Shown: positions 1-6,644 of the stretch, piece after piece
How positions within the stretch are numbered: the stretch's first letter is position 1
How the letters are laid out: every line of letters begins with the position of its first letter
Source: Thermococcus sp.
GTDB lineage: Archaea; Methanobacteriota_B; Thermococci; Thermococcales; Thermococcaceae
Direction of reading: 5' to 3'
Length of the DNA stretch: 9,317 bases
NCBI GenBank assembly: GCA_027065835.1
Contig: JAMONK010000157.1
Span: 1 to 9,317, forward strand
Made by a program: the position numbers and the translations under genes
Notes under the pieces: generated by a model
What the model was told of the DNA's origin: nothing
Seen by the model: only the letters and a program-made list of their open reading frames with translations
Databases searched by the model: none

Positions 1-6
1 GGTCGT

Positions 7-22
7 TAGGGGGTAACCCCTA
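7..22. other. Stem-loop with GTAA loop at window edge
   Basis: Bases 7-12 (TAGGGG) pair perfectly with 17-22 (CCCCTA) around the loop GTAA, which in RNA is a GNRA-type tetraloop. Bases 1-9 read GGT CGT TAG, so this may be the tail of an upstream + strand gene whose stop codon lies in the left arm, but too little of it is present to tell. No T-rich run follows, so a terminator role is not supported. Confidence 0.3.
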
Positions 23-63
23 CACCTCACCGTGGGAGAACCTCCGAAGTTTAACGGCCCCGC

Positions 64-80
64 GCAAAGGGATATAAACT
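64..80 (+). promoter_or_regulatory. BRE/TATA promoter of the SDH protease gene
   Basis: A purine-rich BRE-like stretch (GCAAAGG) runs into GATATAAAC at 71-79, a good archaeal TATA box. The usual distance of about 25 bases puts the transcription start near 98-102. This argues against the GTG at 32, which lies upstream of the promoter, as the translation start. Confidence 0.6.
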
Positions 81-127
81 TCACCGCCCTAGTCTTCATG
101 GTGAGGAAAGTGACGGCAGGTTCAACG

Positions 128-964
128 ATGAACCTAGGATCCCTGATATGGTGGCTCTTCCTTATATACATGATACTGCTGCCCCTGTGGCCCCAGATGC
201 AGTACAGGAACCTGCAGGCGGCGAGGCTCAAGGTACTAGCCAGGCTCTCAAGAAAACGCAATTCAACCGTGATCACAATGATACACAGGCAGGAGAGTAT
301 CGGATTCTTCGGGATTCCGTTCTACAAGTTCATAAACATAGAGGACAGCGAGGAAGTTCTCAGAGCAATAAGAATGGCACCAAAGGATAAACCCATAGAC
401 CTGATAATCCACACCCCTGGGGGGCTGGTCCTGGCGGCGACCCAGATAGCGAAGGCCCTTCACGACCACCCGGCGGAGACGAGGGTCATAGTGCCGCACT
501 ACGCTATGAGCGGCGGGACCTTGATAGCACTCGCCGCGGACAAGATAATAATGGACCCGCACGCCGTTCTTGGGCCCGTCGATCCCCAGCTCGGTCAGTA
601 CCCGGGCCCGAGTATAGTACGGGCCGTCGAGAAGAAGGGAGTGGACAAGGTCGACGATCAGACGCTCATACTGGCGGACGTTGCTGAGAAGGCTATAGCG
701 CAGGTAAGGGACCTCGTTTACGGCCTGTTGAAGGACAGGTACGGAGAGGACAAGGCCAGAGAGCTGGCCAAAGCACTCACCGAAGGACGCTGGACGCATG
801 ACTACCCGATAACATACGAGCACGCCAAGGAGCTTGGCCTCCACGTCGAAAGCGGAGTTCCAGAGGAGGTGTACGCCCTGATGGAGCTCTACAAACAGCC
901 CATGAAACAGAGGGGTACCGTTGAGTTCATGCCATACCCCTCGAGGGGAGAAGGCTCAGAATGA
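128..964 (+). CDS. SDH-family Clp-fold serine protease, membrane-anchored (DUF114)
   Basis: The predicted product is 278 residues and belongs to the archaeal SDH_protease family (former DUF114), distant relatives of ClpP and SppA. Residues about 5-20 form a hydrophobic N-terminal anchor (LIWWLFLIYMILL), so the catalytic domain is tethered to the membrane. The Clp-fold signature is clear: HTPGG at 95-99 (oxyanion region), then AMSGGT at 126-131 with Ser128 as likely nucleophile, followed by DPQLGQYP near 152-159 and the conserved GRWTHDYP segment with His224. The family is described as using a Ser-Asp-His triad; which Asp serves here is inferred. I chose the ATG at 128 because it directly precedes the anchor and lies downstream of the TATA box at 71-79. 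The ATG at 98, about 23 bases from the TATA centre, would be a leaderless alternative adding 10 residues. The next gene has its own promoter, so this is probably monocistronic. Substrates are unknown; membrane-protein quality control is a guess. Confidence 0.88.
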   Translation: MNLGSLIWWLFLIYMILLPLWPQMQYRNLQAARLKVLARLSRKRNSTVITMIHRQESIGFFGIPFYKFINIEDSEEVLRAIRMAPKDKPIDLIIHTPGGLVLAATQIAKALHDHPAETRVIVPHYAMSGGTLIALAADKIIMDPHAVLGPVDPQLGQYPGPSIVRAVEKKGVDKVDDQTLILADVAEKAIAQVRDLVYGLLKDRYGEDKARELAKALTEGRWTHDYPITYEHAKELGLHVESGVPEEVYALMELYKQPMKQRGTVEFMPYPSRGEGSE

Positions 965-1003
965 ACCTCGCCCCAATGGAAGTTTTCGCCGTTACTCTCC
1001 ATA

Positions 1004-1009
1004 TTTTTT
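1004..1009 (+). terminator. Oligo-T run after the protease gene
   Basis: Six consecutive T residues lie 40 bases after the protease stop codon and upstream of the next promoter. Archaeal RNA polymerase can terminate at T-rich stretches without a hairpin, so this is a weak candidate terminator. Confidence 0.3.
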
Positions 1010-1030
1010 GAACGGAGTGGACCTTTAGAG

Positions 1031-1048
1031 CCAAAAAGTTTTTATTTA
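1031..1048 (+). promoter_or_regulatory. BRE/TATA promoter of the coiled-coil/arcS unit
   Basis: A BRE-like purine tract (CCAAAAAG) leads into TTTTTATTT at about 1038-1046. The predicted transcript starts near 1068-1072 and has a leader of about 50 bases. A purine-rich stretch (GGGAAGGGG, 1106-1114) before the ATG at 1122 may act as a loose ribosome site. Confidence 0.5.
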
Positions 1049-1121
1049 CTCCTGCCTTTCACCTACCAGATGTTTGGAGTAAGCTCACGGGCTGTTCTAA
1101 AAATAGGGAAGGGGAAGAGAG

Positions 1122-2024
1122 ATGCAGACGAAAGTAGACCCAGAGGAAATTAAGAGGATCAAGAGGGAGATAGGGGCCCTTGAGAAGGAGAGAAATGAGG
1201 TAAGGGCCAAACTGGATGAACTTGAAAAGGAGATTCAAATCTGGATCCAGAAGAGGGACGAGAAGAACAACGAAGTGAAGGCGCTCCGCCAGAAGGGCAG
1301 GGAATACAAGGCCAAGCGCGATGAGATCAACAAACAGATACAGGAGCTCAAGAAGAACCGCGAGGAGATAAACGCAAAACTAGACCTGCTCTACCAGGAG
1401 ATACTTGAGTACAGAACCAAGAGGGACGAGTACAACCAGATGAGAAGGCTCAAAATGCCGAGCGCGAAGATTCAGGAGCGCATTGAGAAGCTGGAGTGGG
1501 AGCTCCAGACCAACCCGAACCTGACGCCCGACCGCGAGAAGCAGATCGTCGATCAGATACAGGTTCTGGCGACCGAACTTGAGATAATCCAGCAGGCAGA
1601 ACGCTTCCACAACAAGCTCGTTGAGTCCAGGAAAAAGGTTGATCAGCTCAAGAAGGCCAGGAGGGCCATAAGCCTTGAGATACAGAAGCTTGCCAACCAG
1701 AGCCAGCAGTTCCACGAGCAGATGATAGCCGCGTTCAACCAGGCGGACGAGGTCAAGAAGGAGGCGGACGAGTACCACGCGAAGGTTATCGAGCTGAGGG
1801 ACAAGATCAGGGAGGTCAGGAGAGGGCTCCGTGACATTGAGAAGAAGATACGCGAGTACGACGAGAAGCACAAGGAGCTCATCGCATATAGAATGGTCGC
1901 CAGGATGCACGCCAAGAAGGACGCCAGCTTCGACAAGGCAGTTGCGGCCCTTGAAAAGTTCAAACGCGGCGAGAAACTTTCACTGGACGAGTTGCTGCTC
2001 CTCCAGAGGTACAACCTTGTCTGA
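1122..2024 (+). CDS. Heptad-rich coiled-coil protein (COG1340-like), function unknown
   Basis: The product has 300 residues, is almost entirely charged and helical, and has no signal peptide, membrane segment or catalytic motif. It resembles the archaeal coiled-coil proteins grouped in COG1340, some of which carry the misleading database name 'phosphoserine phosphatase'; nothing here supports an enzyme. Two long coiled-coil arms are visible, about 8-128 and 150-250, separated by a break around the Pro-containing segment NPNLTPD (131-137). The triad R-[D/N/E]-E recurs at residues 24, 45, 66, 80 and 101, spacings that are all multiples of seven. A short C-terminal module (about 268-300, with KFKRGEKLSLDELLLLQR) looks globular. 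It probably heads an operon: arcS starts 9 bases after its stop, and the arcS ribosome site (GAGGT) overlaps the TGA. A structural or scaffold role is inferred only. Confidence 0.8.
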   Translation: MQTKVDPEEIKRIKREIGALEKERNEVRAKLDELEKEIQIWIQKRDEKNNEVKALRQKGREYKAKRDEINKQIQELKKNREEINAKLDLLYQEILEYRTKRDEYNQMRRLKMPSAKIQERIEKLEWELQTNPNLTPDREKQIVDQIQVLATELEIIQQAERFHNKLVESRKKVDQLKKARRAISLEIQKLANQSQQFHEQMIAAFNQADEVKKEADEYHAKVIELRDKIREVRRGLRDIEKKIREYDEKHKELIAYRMVARMHAKKDASFDKAVAALEKFKRGEKLSLDELLLLQRYNLV

Positions 2025-2033
2025 GGTCGGATT

Positions 2034-3740
2034 ATGGAGACCCTCAGACACGAGGGGCCCGGAAGGCTGGGCCTTGTAAAAACCGGGGAAGGTCAGTTTA
2101 AAACGCCGGCCCTCGCTGGCGTGGATTTTACCCTGTCTCCCTTCAATTCCTTCTTCCATCCGGGCGAGTCCGGCGGTTATGACTTCAACCTTGCTCCAGC
2201 TATCCCGCTCGGCTTCTACACACCGACGGAAGTCATCGAGAAGGCCCTTGGAAGGTTATGGAGCGTTGATTACAACGGCTTCAACGCCTTCTACCTGCCC
2301 GCCCTTCGGAGAACCGAGTACCTTGAGGAGTTCTTCAAGATAATCGAGCGCAACGATTTCGACGCCGTCTACCTCGGCAACTCCAAAATCCTGGTCAAGG
2401 AGTACCGCTACTTCGTGAGGATTTTGAGAGAGCTACGCGAGAGGTTCCCCAACGTCATGATAATAGCCGATTTGGAGCCGTTCTTCTATCCGCTCGCCGT
2501 TTACCTCGGCGTCGATGCCTTCGACACGCGCTCGCTCAAGCTCTACGACTTCGAGGGCAAGGGCTTCACCGGGTACAGCCCGTTCCTCTGGAGGAATGAA
2601 CCAAACTCCCTTGACTTCGCCCGGGAGACGATACTCATCGTGAGGAAGGCGATAGAGGAGGGCAAGCTCCGCTACCTCGTGGAGAACCTCTTCCACACTC
2701 AGTATCACGCCGGGATACTCCGGGTAGCGGATTTGGAGCACGCCGATTACCTCGAGAAGTACACGCCGATTCAGAAGGAGACCGTTTACTTCATCAGCGA
2801 CGCCTCGATAAGACGGCCCGAGGTTAGGAGATGGCATTCAAGGGTCGCCGAACGCTTTATCCCACCCAAAAACACCGAGCTGGTCCTTCTCTTCCCCTGC
2901 TCGGCCAAGAAGCCCTACTCCTTCTCCCGCTCGCACACCCTCTACAGGCGCGCCGTGAAGGAGGCTTTGGGCTCTGGGGTGGCCAAGGTTCACGAGCTAA
3001 TCCTCACCTCCCCCTTCGGAGTGGTTCCCAGGGAGTGGGAGTGGCTGGCGAAGTACGACATAGTCGTTACCGGGCACTGGAGCGAGGAGGAGATTAAACC
3101 GGCGGCTGAACTCCTCGCGAAGACCCTCGAGAAGTACCCGGAGGACGTTCCTGTTATAGCGCACCTCGACGAGGCCTACGTCGAGATAGCTAAACTCGCT
3201 TCCGAGCTCTCGGGCAGGGAGATAATCTTCACCCGCGTTGAGAACGGGACGACGAGCAAGGAAAGCCTGAAGTCCCTCACCGAGACCCTGAGGGAGTTCG
3301 GGCTTGAAGGAAGCAAAGAGGACAGAACCTACCGCTACTTCGAGAACATCAGGAAGGTCTTTGACTTCTACTTCGGGATCGGGGCTGGTGAGGCCGTCCT
3401 TCCGGACCACGGCCGTGTCAGGGGCTCGAAGATGCTCCGCCTCTTCGTTGAAAACCAGCAGACCGGAACCTTCAGGGACGGGGTGATAAGCGTCACGCCC
3501 TTTGGAATGGGGAGGATATACGATGCCCTCAAGGCCTACTGGGTGAAGATCGACTTCGACCTTCGCGGGGACCTCTTCGCGGTCGGCGTGAACGAGGCCG
3601 ATCCTGCAATAAGGCCGGACGACATAGTGGGCATAGTGAGGGACGGAAAGATAACGGGCGTTGGAAAGGCGGTTTTGGCTGGAGATGAGATGGTTAGGGC
3701 CAGGAAGGGCGTCGCGGTTAAGGTGAGGAAGAGGGCTTAA
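2034..3740 (+). CDS. arcS: Archaeosine synthase ArcS (TgtA2)
   Basis: This 568-residue protein fits ArcS, the euryarchaeal TGT paralogue that acts after tRNA-guanine transglycosylase has placed preQ0 at position 15 of tRNA. In Thermococcus, ArcS attaches lysine to preQ0, and the radical-SAM partner RaSEA then completes archaeosine (G+). The ArcS-specific signature PC-X3-KPY-X2-S-X2-H is present exactly at 288-301 (PCSAKKPYSFSRSH). The N-terminal part (about 10-270) is a TGT-like barrel. A PUA RNA-binding domain occupies the C-terminus (about 495-568, with DPAIRPDDIVGIV and GVGKAVL). The length is normal for the family. The ATG at 2034 is supported by GAGGT at 2023-2027, which overlaps the stop of the preceding coiled-coil gene, so the two are likely co-transcribed. 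No RaSEA gene is visible in this window. I am confident in the family; the lysine specificity comes from published family work. Confidence 0.95.
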   Translation: METLRHEGPGRLGLVKTGEGQFKTPALAGVDFTLSPFNSFFHPGESGGYDFNLAPAIPLGFYTPTEVIEKALGRLWSVDYNGFNAFYLPALRRTEYLEEFFKIIERNDFDAVYLGNSKILVKEYRYFVRILRELRERFPNVMIIADLEPFFYPLAVYLGVDAFDTRSLKLYDFEGKGFTGYSPFLWRNEPNSLDFARETILIVRKAIEEGKLRYLVENLFHTQYHAGILRVADLEHADYLEKYTPIQKETVYFISDASIRRPEVRRWHSRVAERFIPPKNTELVLLFPCSAKKPYSFSRSHTLYRRAVKEALGSGVAKVHELILTSPFGVVPREWEWLAKYDIVVTGHWSEEEIKPAAELLAKTLEKYPEDVPVIAHLDEAYVEIAKLASELSGREIIFTRVENGTTSKESLKSLTETLREFGLEGSKEDRTYRYFENIRKVFDFYFGIGAGEAVLPDHGRVRGSKMLRLFVENQQTGTFRDGVISVTPFGMGRIYDALKAYWVKIDFDLRGDLFAVGVNEADPAIRPDDIVGIVRDGKITGVGKAVLAGDEMVRARKGVAVKVRKRA

Positions 3741-3750
3741 AATTTTAAAG
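3737..3750 (+). promoter_or_regulatory. TATA box for a leaderless DUF2103 mRNA
   Basis: The AT-only core TTTTAAAG (3743-3750) begins three bases after the arcS stop codon. Its centre is about 25 bases before the ATG at 3772, so transcription should start at or next to the ATG. No Shine-Dalgarno sequence is present between them, which fits a leaderless message. Confidence 0.55.
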
Positions 3751-3771
3751 TCTCCCCCCATACCTTTTCTC

Positions 3772-4068
3772 ATGCCCAAGTACTTCCGCAAAGGCGTCAA
3801 GCGCGAGCACCACTTCCTCAAGGGACTCGAGAAGCCGCTCGAGGAGATAGCCGCGATTCCCGGCGTAAAGAAGGTAATTCCCGGAAGGATTTACGCGAGC
3901 GATTCGAGGGGCTTCGAGATCAAGGTCTCACGGGAAACACAGACAGGGCTAAAGCTCGTCGCCAAGAGCGATGGTTCCGTCCAGGACGTTTTTCTTGTAG
4001 TTGAGGGGGCCTACCGGCTGCAGGTTAGGGAGGAGATAGCGCGCCTCGCCGAGGAGTGGACGAAATGA
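3772..4068 (+). CDS. Small DUF2103-like protein
   Basis: This 98-residue basic protein resembles the archaeal DUF2103 family (COG4031), listed as predicted metal-binding; the match is from memory of the family and moderate. Visible features are a His pair near the N-terminus (REHH, 11-14), a central VIPGRIYASDSRGFEIKV segment (35-52) that looks like paired beta strands, and a C-terminal amphipathic helix (about 79-98). There are no cysteines, so any metal site would have to use His, Asp or Glu. It lies 31 bases after arcS but has its own TATA box at a leaderless distance, so it need not depend on the arcS transcript. Its stop codon overlaps the start of the promoter element for the next gene. 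Function is unknown. Confidence 0.75.
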   Translation: MPKYFRKGVKREHHFLKGLEKPLEEIAAIPGVKKVIPGRIYASDSRGFEIKVSRETQTGLKLVAKSDGSVQDVFLVVEGAYRLQVREEIARLAEEWTK

Positions 4069-4075
4069 TTTTAAG
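4067..4075 (+). promoter_or_regulatory. TATA box for a leaderless DUF2079 mRNA
   Basis: TTTTAAG (4069-4075) directly follows the stop codon of the small upstream gene, and its centre is 25 bases before the ATG at 4097. The intervening bases contain no ribosome site (CCCCTAACTACCTCCG), so the message is probably leaderless. Confidence 0.55.
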
Positions 4076-4096
4076 CGCAACCCCTAACTACCTCCG

Positions 4097-5482
4097 ATGG
4101 TGAAGCTCGAATTTAAAACTCGGTTATCACCTTACGACATCACCGCGGTGCTCATTGCTTTAGCTTATTCGCTCGTTATGGTTCATTTTAGTCTCACAAA
4201 ACTTCGCAGTTTCCGATACTCCAGCCTGGATCTGGGGATATTCACCCAGTCTTTAGCTGGCTTCCTCCATGGAAAACCCCTCTTCAACACCGTTGAGTGG
4301 CAGCTCTACGGCGCCCCGAACCACTTCGGCGTTCACTTCCAGCCGGCCCTGTTCCTCCTGGTGCCGCTTTTCAGGCTCTTCCCCTCACCCAAGACCCTCC
4401 TAGTCCTTCAGAGCCTCACCCTCGGCTCCTCGATTCTGCTCGCTTACCTGCTGGCCAGAAAGGTCCTCGGTGAAAGGCTCGGTGTTGCACTGACGGTTCT
4501 CTACGCCCTCAACTCCTCCCTCGTCGGCATCAACCTCTTCGAGTTCCATCCAGTTTCCCTCGCTGTCCCTCTCTTCCTCCTCGCGGTGTACTTCCTCCTC
4601 AACGGGAACACTTCCGCCTTCTACGCGACTTCAATCCTGCTCCTCCTCACAAAGGAGGACGCGTTCCTCGGCGTCACCTCGCTGACCCTCTGGTGGGCCC
4701 TGAGGGAGGGCTTTACGCCCGACAGCCTCAGAAGAAACCGGAATTTCCTGATCCACGCCGGCCTTGCCATTGTTTACGGCATCATCGTCATCAAGATCGT
4801 GATCCCCCACTTTGGCAGCGGCTACATATACGGAAGCCTGTACTCACATCCCTCGCTCGGAAGCAAAAAAGCCCTCTACTTCCTTCTGTTCAACTTAACT
4901 TTCGGCCTTCTCCCCCTTTTTCGGCCGCGAAACGCACTTCTACTGACCTTGCCGTGGCTTGAGAACCTCCTAGCTTCCAGGCCCAGCCAGACGGCATTTG
5001 GGTTCCACTATCCGTACATGCTCGTCCCCCTGTCGTTCATAGCGGCCGTTTTCGCGCTGAAGGAGCTCAACATCCGAAAGGTCCTTCCGGTCCTTTTAAC
5101 CCTCGGCATCATAGCCTCATGCTCGACGATGCCCATAGCGGAGAAACCTCCAAGAATCCACAACCCCCTGATACACTATTCGGCCCTTGAACCCATCCCA
5201 GGCGCGGAATCCGCGCGGCCCATCATCCGGATGCTCTTGAGAAGCAACCTCTCCGTTTATACCCAGCCAGACTTCTACCCGGCGCTTGCCCTGAAGGAGA
5301 ACGTGTACGTGTATCCAAACGGGGTCAGCCCGGATGTGGTCCTCGTCGATACGGGGACGTATCAAGGAAGGCTCTATCTGTGGAGGCTGATGAAGACGGC
5401 AGGGGAGAGGTACAGGCTGATATACTCACGAAACGGCGTGAGAGTGTACGCGAGGGCGGGGGTAAGTCTCCACGTTCATTGA
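4097..5482 (+). CDS. DUF2079 polytopic membrane protein (GT-C glycosyltransferase-like)
   Basis: The 461-residue product is an integral membrane protein with about ten hydrophobic segments (for example 14-32, 82-95, 101-120, 153-168, 176-185, 218-236, 260-275, 305-322, 329-342) and a soluble C-terminal tail (about 345-461). It matches DUF2079, a prokaryotic family related to GT-C/PMT-type glycosyltransferases. Recognisable conserved blocks are SSLDLGIFTQ (42-51), NHFGVHFQP (75-83), FEFHP (148-152) and TKEDAFLG (185-192); the acidic DLG and KED residues in loops are where GT-C enzymes place catalytic acids. A lipid-linked sugar transfer role is inferred and unproven for this family. The gene has its own leaderless-type promoter. 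Its 3' end is 6 bases from the convergent methyltransferase gene, so read-through would give antisense RNA. The first 200 bases look AT-richer than the rest, though no transfer boundary is evident. Confidence 0.85.
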   Translation: MVKLEFKTRLSPYDITAVLIALAYSLVMVHFSLTKLRSFRYSSLDLGIFTQSLAGFLHGKPLFNTVEWQLYGAPNHFGVHFQPALFLLVPLFRLFPSPKTLLVLQSLTLGSSILLAYLLARKVLGERLGVALTVLYALNSSLVGINLFEFHPVSLAVPLFLLAVYFLLNGNTSAFYATSILLLLTKEDAFLGVTSLTLWWALREGFTPDSLRRNRNFLIHAGLAIVYGIIVIKIVIPHFGSGYIYGSLYSHPSLGSKKALYFLLFNLTFGLLPLFRPRNALLLTLPWLENLLASRPSQTAFGFHYPYMLVPLSFIAAVFALKELNIRKVLPVLLTLGIIASCSTMPIAEKPPRIHNPLIHYSALEPIPGAESARPIIRMLLRSNLSVYTQPDFYPALALKENVYVYPNGVSPDVVLVDTGTYQGRLYLWRLMKTAGERYRLIYSRNGVRVYARAGVSLHVH

Positions 5483-5488
5483 ATCCCG

Positions 5489-6124
5489 CTACAGCCCTCT
5501 CTTCCCCTCAAAGAACTCAACCAGATCCTCGTCACTTACCCTCTCGTCCTCCTCCGTGTAGCCCATCTCCCTCCTCTGGAGCTCTATAAGTCCGGGTGTG
5601 AGGAGGAGCTTCCCGTTCAGCTTCGGAACCGCGTAGTGGAGCGTTATCTCGCTGAACTCGTCCAGCTGGATGGTGGGGTTCTCCTCGTACTCGATCTCAT
5701 TCAACCTTCTGCCGTCCGCTATGAGCTTCGTCACTATCGAGGCGCCGTCGATGGAGTACTGAGGCTTTCCTATGTGTCTCACCCTGACTCCCTCCATCCT
5801 GGAGGTTATGAACTCCTTGGTCCTGCCCCTTGGAACGGCATCGCCGAGGATTCCTCCGACGACTATCACAGTGTCCTCTTCAACATCCTCCGGCTTCAGC
5901 TCCTCCTCGGCCTGGAGGTCTAGGACTATCACCTTCGAGCGGTCAAGGGGGAATTTTGTAACGCTCTCACCGATGACGCTCCCGAGCCTCGCGAGTCTCT
6001 CCCTCTCGTCCTCACGGACGTTGGTGAAGACGAGCTTACCTCTCCACCACTCGGCCACGTGGCTGTACTCCAGCCACAGCCACTCGCTGATGTTCTCAAG
6101 GTGCTCGATCAACAGGTAGGGCAT
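5489..6124 (-). CDS. Sfm1-like SPOUT methyltransferase (DUF431/PF04252)
   Basis: The 211-residue protein aligns by eye with the SPOUT (trefoil-knot) family typified by yeast Sfm1, a protein arginine methyltransferase acting on ribosomal protein uS3; Pfam calls the family an SAM-dependent RNA methyltransferase. Shared hallmarks are the N-terminal IEH...EW..LEY block (6-20), the knot and SAM-binding segment VVGGILGD..PRGRTKE (88-104), and QYSIDGASIVTKLI (122-135), equivalent to the conserved Gln/Thr-Asp region. The C-terminus (about 150-211) is acidic and includes the family's TLHYAVPK segment. The ATG at 6124 has GGTGAG 5-10 bases upstream and a TATA box about 34 bases upstream, giving a short leader of roughly 8-10 bases. 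Whether the archaeal enzyme modifies uS3 or RNA is unknown. It lies downstream of nikR on the same strand but with its own promoter. Confidence 0.85.
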   Translation of the reverse strand: MPYLLIEHLENISEWLWLEYSHVAEWWRGKLVFTNVREDERERLARLGSVIGESVTKFPLDRSKVIVLDLQAEEELKPEDVEEDTVIVVGGILGDAVPRGRTKEFITSRMEGVRVRHIGKPQYSIDGASIVTKLIADGRRLNEIEYEENPTIQLDEFSEITLHYAVPKLNGKLLLTPGLIELQRREMGYTEEDERVSDEDLVEFFEGKRGL

Positions 6125-6151
6125 GCTCTCACCGGGGGAGGTTCTACAGGT

Positions 6152-6164
6152 CCCTTAAAAAGGT
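6152..6164 (-). promoter_or_regulatory. TATA box of the SPOUT methyltransferase gene
   Basis: Read on the minus strand this is CCTTTTTAAGGG. It lies between the nikR stop and the methyltransferase ATG, about 34 bases before the ATG, so a transcript would start near 6132 and include the GGTGAG ribosome site. Confidence 0.5.
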
Positions 6165-6182
6165 ACCCGCGGATGGAGAACA

Positions 6183-6599
6183 CTAAAGGAGCTCCTTTCC
6201 CGTCGTTGTCATCACGAGTTTGCCGTGTTTGACGCCCTTGAGACTCAAGAGCCTGTCGGCTATCTCCTTTATCCGCTTCGCCTTGCCCTTAACTATAACG
6301 ACCTCAAGGCAGTTGTGCCTGTCCATGTGAACGTGGATGCTGGACACTATCTCGTTTAGGTAGTCGTGCTGCAGATCGAGGAGCTCCTTGACAACGTCGG
6401 CCTCATCGTGGTTGTACACCATCGTGATGGTTCCAGCGACGTCCGCGTCCCCAGTTTCCCACTCATAGCGCACTATGAAATCCCGTATCAGATCCCTTAT
6501 GGCCTCACTCCTGTTCGTGTAGCCCCTCTCCTCGATGATCATGTCGAACTTCTCAAGCAGGTTGTCCGGGATCGAAACTCCAAAGCGGGTAATCTTCAT
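6183..6599 (-). CDS. nikR: Nickel-responsive regulator NikR
   Basis: This 138-residue protein is a NikR: an N-terminal ribbon-helix-helix DNA-binding domain (about 1-45; [19 protein letters not shown], then [13 protein letters not shown]) followed by a C-terminal ACT-fold tetramerisation and nickel-binding domain (about 55-138). All four ligands of the square-planar nickel site are present: His78 (LQHDY), His89 and His91 (IHVHMD) and Cys97 (RHNCLE). Nickel binding converts NikR into an operator-binding form, classically repressing nickel uptake genes. I chose the ATG at 6599 rather than the in-frame ATG four codons upstream because GGTGGTGA lies immediately before it and overlaps the would-be upstream codons. 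It is 45 bases downstream of the CcdA-like gene on the same strand and near the divergent hypAB nickel-insertion genes, which fits a nickel module. Its targets here are not identified. Confidence 0.95.
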   Translation of the reverse strand: MKITRFGVSIPDNLLEKFDMIIEERGYTNRSEAIRDLIRDFIVRYEWETGDADVAGTITMVYNHDEADVVKELLDLQHDYLNEIVSSIHVHMDRHNCLEVVIVKGKAKRIKEIADRLLSLKGVKHGKLVMTTTGKELL

Positions 6600-6620
6600 G
6601 TCACCACCCATCCAGACTAC

Positions 6621-6638
6621 GGGGTCCCCCTAAAGAGT
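6621..6638 (-). promoter_or_regulatory. Possible nikR promoter with GGGGTCCCC palindrome
   Basis: On the minus strand, ACTCTTTAG at about 6630-6638 could be a weak TATA box 35 bases before the nikR ATG. A perfect 9-base palindrome GGGGTCCCC (6621-6629) follows, between this element and the expected start of transcription. Alternatively nikR is read through from the upstream CcdA-like gene, whose stop is only 45 bases away. Weak evidence either way. Confidence 0.25.
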
Positions 6639-6644
6639 GTTTCG

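Noticed and set aside
32..127. In-frame GTG start at 32 giving a 310-residue protease
   Set aside because: It lies upstream of the TATA box at 71-79 and adds a non-hydrophobic leader before the natural N-terminal anchor.
263..844. 193-codon minus-strand frame inside the protease gene
   Set aside because: Low-complexity Leu/Val/Arg-rich translation with no motif; it shadows a clearly coding + strand gene.
1380..2014. Two minus-strand frames opposite the coiled-coil gene
   Set aside because: Leu-rich and Ser-rich compositions are just the antisense of Glu/Lys-rich codons; no ribosome site or family match.
2997..3821. 274-codon minus-strand frame over the 3' half of arcS
   Set aside because: It covers the conserved PUA domain and a promoter, has no recognisable motif, and arises from GC-rich codon structure.
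6600..6611. Upstream ATG for nikR (four codons longer, MGGD start)
   Set aside because: Those codons are the Shine-Dalgarno (GGTGGTGA) of the ATG at 6599, and NikR proteins normally start close to the first beta strand.
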